Under the pieces are notes generated by a model, which was not told where the DNA came from, ran no database searches, and was given only the letters and a program-made list of their open reading frames with translations. Below are positions 25,394 to 33,400 of a stretch of DNA of 44,804 nt, piece after piece. Source of the stretch: Chloroflexota bacterium (GTDB lineage: Bacteria > Chloroflexota > JAHJIN01). How positions within the stretch are numbered: position 1 is the stretch's first letter; every line of letters starts with the position of its first letter. Position numbers and translations under genes: made by a program. The DNA is taken from the NCBI GenBank assembly GCA_018823415.1, contig JAHJIN010000589.1, forward strand, positions 1 through 44,804, in the 5' to 3' direction.

Positions 25394-26629
25394 GTGGGCC
25401 TCCTTGACAATCGAGTGCGCGGCCTGGAATGCCGGCCACCAGCCGTACACGGCCAGGCCCAGGAGATAAGGCATGATGGGCGCGGCGAGTCGGCCAAAGG
25501 CGAACACGGGCACGCTGACGCCGGCGATCCCGGCGATGGGGATCAGCAGGCACCAGGCCCACGAGTCGCGCCAATGGCGCAGCGCGCGCACCAACCCCGG
25601 CAGTGCCAGCAAGGCCACGGGTATCTGCAACGCACCGGTGAGCAGGCTCTTGGACCGGTCGGCGGCGAGATACCAGAAGGTGAGGCTCTGGATCACCAGC
25701 TTGCGCCCGATCAGGGCCGGGTCGGCGAGCAATTCGGCCAGGGCTGCGGCCATCAGCACGTCGTCCTGCTCCAGCTCGTCGGCGGGTTGGCGTCGCTGCG
25801 CGGCATAGAGCGCGTCCCTGTCGGTCAGGGTGAGCGTCTTGAGGTCGGCATACGACAGGGGCGCCTGCGGCCAGTGCCGGGTGAACCCGTTGCCCAGGTA
25901 CAGGTTAAAGCCGCCAGTGGTGTGGATGGGCAGTAGGCGGCCGGTCAATTGCCAGTTGCGCCAGGTCCAGGGCGCCACCAGGGCCAGAGCCGCCAGGGCA
26001 AAGGCCAGGGCCGGGACGAGCGCGGCCCGGCGCTCGCGCAGGAGCAGGACCGCCAGGGCCAGCGGCACAAACGCCAGGGCGATGCCCTTGCTCAACGCCA
26101 GCACGCCGGCCAGCACGCCGGCCAGCACGGCCCGGGCCACGCCGGGCCGCTGCAACAGCCAGACCAGCGTCAGGCAGAACGCGGCCAGGACCAGGGTGAG
26201 CCAGACCTCGGTGAACAGGCGTGGGGTGTACCACACCGACATCGGGTACACGGCGCAGGCCAGCCCGGCCCAGATCGCCGGTCGATCGCCCAGGGTGCGC
26301 CGAAACAAGGCATATAGCACCACGCAGGTCAGCGCCGACAGCACGCACTGGGCCGCCTGGATCGCCGTTGCCTGATAGCCGCCGGCCAGCAGGGATACCA
26401 GGGCCACAAAGGCCGGATACAGCGGCGCCTTGGAGATCGACTGGAACTGGCCTTGCTCGTACAGGATGCGGCCGGCGCTGCCATAGCCATCTGGGTCCAG
26501 GCCGGTCGTCACGTCAGCCAGGTGCGGAAAGATCAGAAAACAAAAGGCCAGGCCCCAGATCAGGTTGATCGCCAGGATCAGGCCGGCCCAGACGAGTGGA
26601 CGATCCCATGGGGCACGCGCGGGACTCAT
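25028..26629 (-). CDS. GT-C type membrane glycosyltransferase (family 39/ArnT-like) continuous with a zinc-ribbon domain
   Basis: Read from the ATG at 26629 (AGGAGG upstream), the frame stays open for 533 residues. Residues 1-410 form a polytopic membrane protein with about ten hydrophobic segments. An acidic loop after the first helix contains DPDGYGSAGR, and SKAPLYPAFVALVSLL follows. This is the plan of GT-C enzymes that move sugars from polyprenyl-phosphate donors on the outer face of the membrane. Residues 413-533 are the zinc-ribbon module, which also has its own SD and ATG at 25393. The start overlaps the GNAT stop by four bases. Donor and acceptor are unknown. Confidence 0.75.
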   Translation of the reverse strand: MSPARAPWDRPLVWAGLILAINLIWGLAFCFLIFPHLADVTTGLDPDGYGSAGRILYEQGQFQSISKAPLYPAFVALVSLLAGGYQATAIQAAQCVLSALTCVVLYALFRRTLGDRPAIWAGLACAVYPMSVWYTPRLFTEVWLTLVLAAFCLTLVWLLQRPGVARAVLAGVLAGVLALSKGIALAFVPLALAVLLLRERRAALVPALAFALAALALVAPWTWRNWQLTGRLLPIHTTGGFNLYLGNGFTRHWPQAPLSYADLKTLTLTDRDALYAAQRRQPADELEQDDVLMAAALAELLADPALIGRKLVIQSLTFWYLAADRSKSLLTGALQIPVALLALPGLVRALRHWRDSWAWCLLIPIAGIAGVSVPVFAFGRLAAPIMPYLLGLAVYGWWPAFQAAHSIVKEAHMTDPQLSPRVAAELARILDTDIPATPRARWMSQYSLKVDALICLECGHVNPNDVVECAQCGEPLSLPCGPDGSAYLTATDLLRAGELSPAQVRDLLGKIAQGYSFYTAGTRYAVFGGHRDR

Positions 26630-27150
26630 GCGGCCTCCTGGCGCGCCGCAAACGCTGCCCGAGTCAGGATCAGGCGGAACACGTCGGGGGCGTCGGGGTC
26701 GTGCCGGAAGCCGAGGCCGAGCAGTGCTTGCTGGCCGCCCACATTGTCCAGCGCCACGTCGTCGATCAGCATGCGGCCGCCCTGCTGGAAGAAATGCGCG
26801 GCCCAGGCGGTCAGCGCTTCGCGCGCATAGCCTCGGCCCCGGTGCAGCGCGGCGATCTTGATGTTCAAGTGGGCCGTCATCTCGGTCGGGTCTAGGTGGT
26901 GATAGCTGATCTCGCCGATGGGCCGGTCGAATTCGTCCAGGATGAGACAGTAGCAGACCGTGGGGCTGCCGGGGTCCACCACGCGCGCGAACCACTCACG
27001 GGCCTGCTCGTCGTCCAGGAGCACCGGACCGCCTACCGGTCGCATGGTTTCCTCGTCGGCCCAGAGCCAGCGCACAAAGGCCATCTCGTCCCACCGGGGC
27101 GGCCGCAGGCAGACCCGGGGACCTTGCAGGATGGGGGCGCGCCTAGCCAC
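26626..27150 (-). CDS. GNAT-family N-acetyltransferase (RimJ/RimL-like)
   Basis: The 174-residue protein has the GNAT fold. It begins with LQGPRVCLRPPRWDE and continues with the RimJ/RimL-like strand pattern IGEISYHHLDPTEMTAHLNIKI. The acetyl-CoA pyrophosphate-binding segment is LHRGRGYAREAL near residue 105, and the C-terminal VALDNVGGQQALLGLGF is also typical. The GTG at 27150 is chosen because it overlaps the MFS stop by eight bases and gives the usual N-terminus; a longer reading would overlap the transporter much more. The target amine is unknown. It sits in the coupled operon between the transporter and glycosyltransferase genes. Confidence 0.82.
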   Translation of the reverse strand: MARRAPILQGPRVCLRPPRWDEMAFVRWLWADEETMRPVGGPVLLDDEQAREWFARVVDPGSPTVCYCLILDEFDRPIGEISYHHLDPTEMTAHLNIKIAALHRGRGYAREALTAWAAHFFQQGGRMLIDDVALDNVGGQQALLGLGFRHDPDAPDVFRLILTRAAFAARQEAA

Positions 27151-28567
27151 CGGCGGCCTCGGCCGGGGGCACCCGCACCCAGTACAATGTGGCTGTGGCG
27201 ATGAGGAACATGACGCCGTACATGGCAAAAACGGTCAGATAGCCCAGGCCCGGCGACGACCGGTTGAAAAAGTCGATGAGCGGGCCGCCGATGCCTTCGC
27301 CTACCACGCCGGCCCCGGCCCCGGCCAGGTTCGATACGCCCAGGTACAGGCCGGCCTTGGCCGGCGGCACTAGCTGGGTGCCCAGGGACCAGTTGGCGGT
27401 AAAGAACAGGCCTGTGGCAATGCCGAGGATGCTCCCGCCCACATAGACGGCCTCGGTGCCTCCCATAAAGAACACCGCCACGCCAGCGGCAGCCATGAGG
27501 CCGGCCAGGGCTGTCAGCCGGCGCTCGCCCAGGCGGTTGGTCAAAAAGCCGCTACCCAGCCCGGCCAGCAGGACAAACACGCCGATGATGGTGATCATGG
27601 TGCCCACCGTGGCAGCGGCGTTCGGCACGTGGAGCACGTCCTGTAAAAAGTATAGGGCAAAGCTGCGCACCGATCCCACGGCTGCCAGAAAGAGCAGCCG
27701 GTTTACCACCCACCAGATGAACGAGGGGTTGCGGCGCACGGCCGGGCCAATGCCCACGCGCGCGCTGAGCCACACGCCCACGATGATGGACCCGGCCATG
27801 GCTGCCAGGCCGGCCAGTCCCATCACGACCAACTGTAATGCCCCCTGCCCGGCCAGCAAGTTGTTCAACAGCCACAGGCCCAGCAGGGCCAGACCTACTC
27901 CGCCGCCAAAGATGAGGGTGAGCAGCACCAGGCGGATCACCGGCCCGCGCAGGCTCTCGGTAGGTCGCTCTTCTTCTGGGAGCGGTTGTTCGGGCACGGC
28001 CATGTTCGCCAGCAGGCTTGCCAGCACCAAGCCCATGACCACCAGCATGGCCGGCCACACGTTATCGGGGCTGACCAGTCGGCCCACCACAAAGCCCACG
28101 ATGATGGCCGGGATGGGGATTTCAAGGGCAGTCTTGACGCCGGAGGCAACGCCGCGCCGGGCCGGGGACACCAGGTCAGGGATGAGGCCCTGCAAGGCCC
28201 CGTGGGCCATGTTCGAAGCCACCTGCAACAGGAGCCCGATCACAAAAAGCGCCCAATAGTCTGGCGCCAGGGCAATCCCAACCAACAGCACCAACGTCGC
28301 CATGCCGCCGCCCAGGATGTACGGCCGGCGCCGGCCCCAACGTGAGGTGTTGCGGTCCGACAGCATCCCGGCCAATGGCTGCACCAGGATCGCCACCAGC
28401 AGGCCTGAGGACCGCAAAAGTGCAAAGTAGGTATTCTTTTCTGCGCCCTGGACAAAATGCTCCACCAGCAAGGGCAGGATCAGGGGGGTGAGACTGCCCG
28501 AGATGACATTGATTCCCAGCCAGTAGGCGTTGATGGTGATGTATTGCCACCCGCGAATTGGTTTCAT
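27143..28567 (-). CDS. Major facilitator superfamily transporter (GPH/sugar-like)
   Basis: The 474-residue protein has about twelve hydrophobic segments and a central charged loop near residues 190-205 (PEQPLPEEERPTESLRG). The loop between helices 2 and 3 reads GMLSDRNTSRWGRRRPY, the MFS signature in the form typical of glycoside/cation symporters and plant sucrose carriers. A sugar-type substrate is therefore a reasonable guess. It is the first gene of a coupled five- or six-gene minus-strand operon with GNAT, glycosyltransferase, zinc-ribbon and methyltransferase genes. The ATG at 28567 has AGGAGAGG upstream. Confidence 0.87.
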   Translation of the reverse strand: MKPIRGWQYITINAYWLGINVISGSLTPLILPLLVEHFVQGAEKNTYFALLRSSGLLVAILVQPLAGMLSDRNTSRWGRRRPYILGGGMATLVLLVGIALAPDYWALFVIGLLLQVASNMAHGALQGLIPDLVSPARRGVASGVKTALEIPIPAIIVGFVVGRLVSPDNVWPAMLVVMGLVLASLLANMAVPEQPLPEEERPTESLRGPVIRLVLLTLIFGGGVGLALLGLWLLNNLLAGQGALQLVVMGLAGLAAMAGSIIVGVWLSARVGIGPAVRRNPSFIWWVVNRLLFLAAVGSVRSFALYFLQDVLHVPNAAATVGTMITIIGVFVLLAGLGSGFLTNRLGERRLTALAGLMAAAGVAVFFMGGTEAVYVGGSILGIATGLFFTANWSLGTQLVPPAKAGLYLGVSNLAGAGAGVVGEGIGGPLIDFFNRSSPGLGYLTVFAMYGVMFLIATATLYWVRVPPAEAAGG

Positions 28568-28641
28568 GCATCCTCTCCTGATTAAAAGTTGGGATTTGTA
28601 GATGGGACAATCGGCTCGCGGCGCGAACTGTGGGGGGCCGG

Positions 28642-29625
28642 CTAGTTAGGCGACTGGGTTGGGAAGCGATACAGGTTGCCCACGCCGGCCGGCACAAATG
28701 CCTCAGGCAGGGCGTTAGCCAGGGCGCGAGTACCCGGCGAGCCGGTGCAATGTGACGACACCAGGCGCGCCGGGGCCAGCCGGGCCAACTCGTCCACCGT
28801 CCGCGCGATACGCGCCTCGGAGTCTCGACCCACCAGGTGGAACCCGCCGATGATGGCGTATAGCGGCACGTCGGGCACCAGTTCCTGGGCGTATCGCACG
28901 GTGTTGATCACCCCGGCGTGGGCACACCCGGTAATCACCACCAGGCCCATGTCGCGCACATGAACAACGAGCGCCTGGTCGTCCAGCATCTCGGGCGCTG
29001 GCTGCCATTCACCATTGACCAGGATCATCTGCCCGGGCCGGCCGGGCTCGAAATCGGTGCGCCGGGGGATTTCGCCGGTGAGCAAGGCCAGGCCATCGGC
29101 CACCAGCAGTGGCTTTTGAACGAGTTGCACCTGTCCGCCGGCCTGTGCGATGGTTTCAGGTCTGGGGAACGCCGGGTCGCGCTGCACCGTGCCATCGTCT
29201 TGCAGCCAGCCCCGCGTGGCAAAGGCTTGCTCGTGGATCAGGACCGGCACATTGGGCCGCTGGATGGCCTGCAACGCGCCCAGCAGCCCCCCGGCGTGAT
29301 CCATGTGCCCATGCGAGAGCACGATAGCCGTCACGTCGTCCAGGCCTAGGAGCAGCCGCCGGGTATTGATGACCGCGGTGGTGGGGCCGGCGCCGGTGTC
29401 GAACAGGATGACGTGCGCCGTTTCGTCCTCGCCATACACGCGCACCAGCACCGAGAACCCGTGCTCGGCCCAGGGCACCGCCGCGCGCCGGGTGTTGGAT
29501 ACCCACTGCCAGTAGCGCAGCACGCCTTCGGGGACCGGGCTTTGCAGATCTACGATATTGTCTACCAGGCTGATGACTTCTAGCCGCCCCGCTGGTTGCA
29601 AAGGTGGGTGGGTTTTCTTGCTCAT
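28642..29625 (-). CDS. MBL-fold metallohydrolase (COG1237-like)
   Basis: The 327-residue protein has the metallo-beta-lactamase fold with the metal motif LSHGHMDHAGGL near residue 104. It also has the later VVITGCAHAGVINTVRYA (about residue 255) and IIGGFHLVGRD segments that mark the COG1237 group. Named members are annotated as dihydropterin-type 5'-phosphate synthases of methanopterin biosynthesis, but in bacteria the role is uncertain. All histidine and aspartate ligands appear intact. Its ATG overlaps the DUF523 stop by four bases, so the two genes are coupled. Confidence 0.85.
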   Translation of the reverse strand: MSKKTHPPLQPAGRLEVISLVDNIVDLQSPVPEGVLRYWQWVSNTRRAAVPWAEHGFSVLVRVYGEDETAHVILFDTGAGPTTAVINTRRLLLGLDDVTAIVLSHGHMDHAGGLLGALQAIQRPNVPVLIHEQAFATRGWLQDDGTVQRDPAFPRPETIAQAGGQVQLVQKPLLVADGLALLTGEIPRRTDFEPGRPGQMILVNGEWQPAPEMLDDQALVVHVRDMGLVVITGCAHAGVINTVRYAQELVPDVPLYAIIGGFHLVGRDSEARIARTVDELARLAPARLVSSHCTGSPGTRALANALPEAFVPAGVGNLYRFPTQSPN

Positions 29626-30146
29626 CTTTGTTCCTCTCCTTGCCAGATGCGCAGTTCAGCGATGCGTTCTTGATCCTCTTCTGACCAGACCGTGAGGCCG
29701 TGTTGTTGCAGCCACGCCGCCGCCACGCCGACGCCGCGGATCAGGGCCTCGGTAAAGGTCCCATCGTGGATGTGCTGGCAGCCGCACGAGGGGCTGCGCG
29801 CCTTGAGGATGGCCGTGGTGATGCCGTGCTGCCGGGCCACGACCAGGGCACGCTCGGCCCCGGCGCAAAACGCAGCCGTGACATCCTCCCCGTCGATGGT
29901 GACGACCCGGGCCGTGCCGGCCCACACGTCGTGCCCATCGCCGCCCACGATCTCGGCCGGTGGCCGGGGCGTGGGCAGTCCTCCAGCCACCTCGGGGCAT
30001 ATCGGCACCACACGCCCTTGTGCGGCCAGGGCCACAAGCACCGGCGCGAGATTTATCCGCTCATCGAACGTCGTGCGCAGACCCAGCAGGCACGCGCTCA
30101 CCAGATACGGGACAGATGATGGATTGCCGGATGTAGACCTGGTCAT
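29622..30146 (-). CDS. DUF523 family protein
   Basis: The 174-residue protein carries the DUF523 signatures: YLVSACLLG near the N-terminus, CPEVAGGLPTPRPPAEI about residues 50-67, and AILKARSPSCGCQHIHDGTF about residues 110-130. The conserved cysteines (SACLLG, ICPE, SPSCGC) suggest metal or iron-sulfur binding, and some relatives are linked to thiouracil metabolism. No reaction is assigned here. I prefer the ATG at 30146 over a TTG at 30167, which would overlap the FmdB-like gene. The gene is coupled to the MBL-fold gene downstream. Confidence 0.85.
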   Translation of the reverse strand: MTRSTSGNPSSVPYLVSACLLGLRTTFDERINLAPVLVALAAQGRVVPICPEVAGGLPTPRPPAEIVGGDGHDVWAGTARVVTIDGEDVTAAFCAGAERALVVARQHGITTAILKARSPSCGCQHIHDGTFTEALIRGVGVAAAWLQQHGLTVWSEEDQERIAELRIWQGEEQR

Positions 30147-30154
30147 GTGCTGGC

Positions 30155-30601
30155 TCAGTGGTCGCAACCGGGGCCGTGGACGTGGCCCCCGCCGGTGTCG
30201 CCGGCCGGCTGGTCGTGATGCACCGCGTGGTGGCCGGCGAGCGCCTTCTGACGGTCGCGCACCGGCACGTCCCGCACAATATCGCCCATGTCCGCGTCGG
30301 TGGCGCCGGCCGCGGCCCGGTCTACCACCTCGCGCATGGCGGCGTCGTCCGTCAGTCCGCCGCCGGCTTGCTGCAGGAATCGGGCCATCTCGCGGCGATT
30401 GCCCCGGTCCACGCTGGCGGACTGCTCGGCCAGGGCTGTCCCCCGCGCAGCGTCCGACCGGCCCACGGCAAAGCGCGACAGGCGCTTGCGGCTCGTGTCG
30501 CCGCCGCAGTGTGGACAGGTCGGCGCGCCCTCGGCGTCGAACGGCATCAGCTCGCTATATACGGCCCCACAGGCCAGGCATTCATATTCGTAAATAGGCA
30601 C
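30155..30601 (-). CDS. FmdB-type zinc-ribbon protein with His-rich tail
   Basis: The 148-residue protein opens with the FmdB/CxxC_CxxC_SSSS zinc ribbon (MPIYEYECLACG, then CPHCGGDTSRKRLSRFAVG). A charged helical middle follows, and the tail is rich in histidine (HHAVHHDQPAG, then HVHGPGCDH). The usual FmdB protein ends soon after the ribbon, so the tail is an addition that could bind zinc or nickel. The start is GTG at 30601 with AAGGAG six bases upstream. It leads a likely operon with DUF523 and the MBL-fold gene and lies next to the zinc-uptake operon. Its promoter is at 30631-30659. Confidence 0.82.
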   Translation of the reverse strand: MPIYEYECLACGAVYSELMPFDAEGAPTCPHCGGDTSRKRLSRFAVGRSDAARGTALAEQSASVDRGNRREMARFLQQAGGGLTDDAAMREVVDRAAAGATDADMGDIVRDVPVRDRQKALAGHHAVHHDQPAGDTGGGHVHGPGCDH

Positions 30602-30630
30602 AATGGTCTCCTTGTGATGGTTTCAAGGAT

Positions 30631-30659
30631 AGGATACAGCAAAGCGGCGCGCAGGTCAA
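30631..30659 (-). promoter_or_regulatory. Promoter of the FmdB-DUF523-MBL genes
   Basis: On the minus strand TTGACC (30654-30659) and TATCCT (30631-30636) are 17 bp apart, 30 bp before the GTG start. The match is good at -35 and fair at -10. Confidence 0.5.
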
Positions 30660-30674
30660 GAGGGGAAAAGGAAA

Positions 30675-30695
30675 CCCATCGCAGGGCGCGATGGG
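30675..30695 (-). terminator. Terminator of the zinc-uptake operon
   Basis: CCCATCGC and GCGATGGG form a perfect 8-bp stem with a 5-base loop. On the minus strand it is followed by TTTCCTTTTCCCC. It lies about 80 bp after the znuB-type stop. Confidence 0.65.
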
Positions 30696-30773
30696 GTGGT
30701 GGACCGGGCGCGAACTGTCCGCGCGAAGCATGAGGCCAATGGGCCGAGTTGGCGTCTTGGCTGACACGTACCC

Positions 30774-31631
30774 TCACGCGCCGCGCCACAACAGCCCCCG
30801 CCCGGGCGCAAACAGATACGCCGCCAGGAATGCAGCCGTGCAGACCAGCACGACGGCTGCGCCAGAAGCCACATTCACATAGTACGAAATGTACAACCCC
30901 ACGGCTGCTGACGCGCTCCCGATGAGCGCTGCCAGCACCATCATGGTGATCAGCCGGCGCGTGAGCAGGAACGCCGTGGCCGCCGGCGTCACCAGCATCG
31001 CCACCACCAGGGCCACGCCCACTGTCTGCAGCGACACCACGATGGTGACGGCCAGCATCACGAGCAGCAGATAGCGTAGAAACGTGGCCGGCAGACGCAG
31101 CGTGGCCGCCAGCACCGGGTCAAAACTCATCACCATAAACTCTTTGTAGAATGCTGCCACCAGCAGCAACACCAGAGCGCCCAGGATGGCCGTGAGCGCC
31201 AGGTCGAAATCGGACACGCCCAGCACGTCGCCAAACAAAAAGTGGCTCAGGTCTACCGTATAGTTGCGCACCGTCGAGATGATGGCGATCCCCAGGGCAA
31301 ACATCCCGGCAAACACCACCCCAATGGCCGTGTCTTCTTTGAGGTGCTTGCCCCGGGCGATGGCTCCAATGCCCACCGAAGCGAGTATCCCGGCGGCCAA
31401 GGCGCCCACAAACAGTGGCTCCTGGCGTCCGCCGCCCACCAGATAGCCCACCGCCACGCCGGGCAGGATGGCATGGGCCACGGCATCGCCGAAAAAGGCC
31501 ATGCCGCGCAGCACCACATAGGTGCCCAGCACGGCGCAAACCGTACCTACCATCAACGCGGCCAGCAGGCCCCGCACCATGAACGGGAACGCCAACGGAT
31601 CCGCAAGCCAATGCCATAGGGTTTCCATCAT
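30774..31631 (-). CDS. znuB: Zinc (or manganese) ABC transporter permease
   Basis: The 285-residue protein is a polytopic permease of the ABC-3 family, which imports Zn2+ or Mn2+ together with a TroA-like binding protein. It has about eight hydrophobic segments. The conserved GTYVVLRGMAFFGDAVAHAILPGVA stretch lies at residues 36-60, and a loop with LFGDVLGVS follows in the middle. It overlaps the ATPase gene by four bases (31628-31631). The metal cannot be told from this subunit. A Zur-like regulator at the head of the operon supports zinc. Confidence 0.9.
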   Translation of the reverse strand: MMETLWHWLADPLAFPFMVRGLLAALMVGTVCAVLGTYVVLRGMAFFGDAVAHAILPGVAVGYLVGGGRQEPLFVGALAAGILASVGIGAIARGKHLKEDTAIGVVFAGMFALGIAIISTVRNYTVDLSHFLFGDVLGVSDFDLALTAILGALVLLLVAAFYKEFMVMSFDPVLAATLRLPATFLRYLLLVMLAVTIVVSLQTVGVALVVAMLVTPAATAFLLTRRLITMMVLAALIGSASAAVGLYISYYVNVASGAAVVLVCTAAFLAAYLFAPGRGLLWRGA

Positions 31632-32440
31632 CCCTCCTGATCACCGCAGCACGTATCGCCGATCACGAGCGTGCCTTCGTCGGTGTCTAGTAGCGTCACG
31701 TGGCCGCCATAGGCCGCGCGCAGGTTGTCCGGCGTGAACACGGCCGGCGGCGGCCCAAAGCCGATCAGCCGGCGGTTGAGCAAGAGCACCTGGTCAAAGT
31801 GCTGTGCGGCCAGGTCCAGGTCGTGCGTGGCCACCAGCATGGTCACGCCCTGCGCCTGCAATGAGGTCAGGATGTGCAAGATGTCTTCTTGCGCCGGGGT
31901 GTCCAGCCCGGTGAGCGGTTCGTCCATCAGCAGCAACTCGGCTTCCTGGGCCAGCGCCCGGGCGATAAAGACGCGCTGCTGCTGTCCGCCGGACAGTTCG
32001 CCAATCTGCTTGTGTGCCAGGTCTTGCATTCCCACCTGTTCCAGGCTGTGACGCACCACGTCCCAATCGGCACGTCGGGGCCAGCGAAACAGGCCCAGCT
32101 TGCCGGTGCGGCCCATCATCACCACGTCGCGCACGTTGGCCGGAAAGTCCCAGTCCACGTGGCTGCGCTGCGGCACGTAGCCAATGCAAATGTGGCCGCC
32201 GGGGCCGTGACCATAGACCCGGATCGTGCCGCTGGCGGCCTGGATGACGCCAGCCACTGCCTTGAACAGCGTGCTCTTGCCGGCGCCGTTTGGCCCCACC
32301 ACGGCCACCCGCGCGCCGGGCTCGACTCGCAGTGAGATGTGCTCCAGAGCCACCGTCCCATCATAGCGAACCGATACGTCCGCCAGTTCCAGGACCGGGG
32401 CTGTGGGTTCGTGCTGGTGCCATCGATGCGACCGTGCCAT
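31628..32440 (-). CDS. znuC: Zinc (or manganese) ABC transporter ATP-binding protein
   Basis: The 270-residue ATPase has GPNGAGKST (Walker A, about residue 48), IGELSGGQQQRVFIARAL (signature, about 145), LLLMDEPLTGLD (Walker B) and VATHDLD (switch His). The sequence CIGYVPQRSHVDWDFP is typical of the metal-importer subfamily. The C-terminus ends with GDTCCGDQEG, whose vicinal cysteines might bind metal. The ATG at 32440 has GGAG upstream; a start at 32455 would add five residues and leave a poorer SD. It overlaps znuB. Confidence 0.92.
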   Translation of the reverse strand: MARSHRWHQHEPTAPVLELADVSVRYDGTVALEHISLRVEPGARVAVVGPNGAGKSTLFKAVAGVIQAASGTIRVYGHGPGGHICIGYVPQRSHVDWDFPANVRDVVMMGRTGKLGLFRWPRRADWDVVRHSLEQVGMQDLAHKQIGELSGGQQQRVFIARALAQEAELLLMDEPLTGLDTPAQEDILHILTSLQAQGVTMLVATHDLDLAAQHFDQVLLLNRRLIGFGPPPAVFTPDNLRAAYGGHVTLLDTDEGTLVIGDTCCGDQEG

Positions 32441-32455
32441 GTGCCCACTCCTCAC

Positions 32456-33397
32456 TTATTGTAACGCTCCCACAATGGCGGTTACGTCGTAGCGCATCAA
32501 CTTGTCATAGGTGTCGGCCTCGCCGCCGGGCGCGCTCAGCGAGCCGGTATACAGTGGTACCAGCCGGATGCCGGTGTCTTCGGCGATGCGCTGGCTCAAT
32601 TTGGCGTTGACACTCTGCCCCACAAAGATGGCCGGCACCTGATACTGGCGAATCTCTTGTTCCAGCAGGGCCACCTCTTGCGCCGATGGCTCGGCCGCTG
32701 AACTGAACCCCTTGACCACCGTGCCCACCAATTGGAAACCATAGCGGTCGGCGAAATAACCCAGGGCCATGTGGTCTGTCACCAGCTTGCGCCGCTCGGC
32801 CGGAACCTGGTCTACCTGGGCCTTGATCCAGGTGTCCAGCTCGTCCAGCGAGGTTTCATAGGCGGCGGCGTTGGCGGCATATGCCTCCTGGTGCGCCGGA
32901 TCCAGCGTGCTCAGGACCCGGGCGATGTTGCGTGCCCAGATCGACACGTTGGCCGGCGAAAACCACACGTGCGGGTCCAGGTTGCCATGTTCGTCCGTGG
33001 CGTCACCAGTCAACGCGCGCGGGGCAATGCCTTCCGAAACCGAGATCACCGGCCGGCTGCCACCCGCGTGCTGAAGCAGTTCGTCCAGAAACTCTTCCAG
33101 GCCCACGCCATTGACAAACACCACCTGCGCCTGACTCACCATTGCCACATCCTGCGGGGTCGGCTGAAACGCATGGGGGTCTATCCCCGGCGCCAACAGG
33201 ACCGTCAACTCGATGTGTTCGCCGCCAACCTGCCGTACCACGTCTCCCACGATGGTCGTCGTCGCCACCACGCGCAGCCGGCCGCCGGCCGGCGTGGGAC
33301 TGGCCGGACTGTCGCACGCTGTCAGGCTCAGCATCAGAGCGCCCACGAGCAGTGCTGCCAGCACTCGTTTCCATCGACGATAGGCATAGGTGTCCAT
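32456..33397 (-). CDS. znuA: Zinc-type ABC transporter substrate-binding lipoprotein
   Basis: The 313-residue protein starts with a lipoprotein signal (LMLSLTAC near residues 21-28) and is a cluster A-I (TroA/ZnuA) metal-binding protein outside the membrane. Three ligand histidines are in place: DPHAFQP, DPHVWFSP and VTDHMALGYFADRYG. The usual fourth ligand, an Asp in the LYTDSL-type motif, reads LYTGSLSAPGG here, and the EN/ES acid before it is GQ. The site may therefore be a three-His plus water zinc site rather than manganese-type. The long flexible His-rich loop of some ZnuAs is reduced to DATDEHGN. It lies between zur and znuC with gaps of 3 and 15 bp. Confidence 0.9.
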   Translation of the reverse strand: MDTYAYRRWKRVLAALLVGALMLSLTACDSPASPTPAGGRLRVVATTTIVGDVVRQVGGEHIELTVLLAPGIDPHAFQPTPQDVAMVSQAQVVFVNGVGLEEFLDELLQHAGGSRPVISVSEGIAPRALTGDATDEHGNLDPHVWFSPANVSIWARNIARVLSTLDPAHQEAYAANAAAYETSLDELDTWIKAQVDQVPAERRKLVTDHMALGYFADRYGFQLVGTVVKGFSSAAEPSAQEVALLEQEIRQYQVPAIFVGQSVNAKLSQRIAEDTGIRLVPLYTGSLSAPGGEADTYDKLMRYDVTAIVGALQ

Positions 33398-33400
33398 GTC

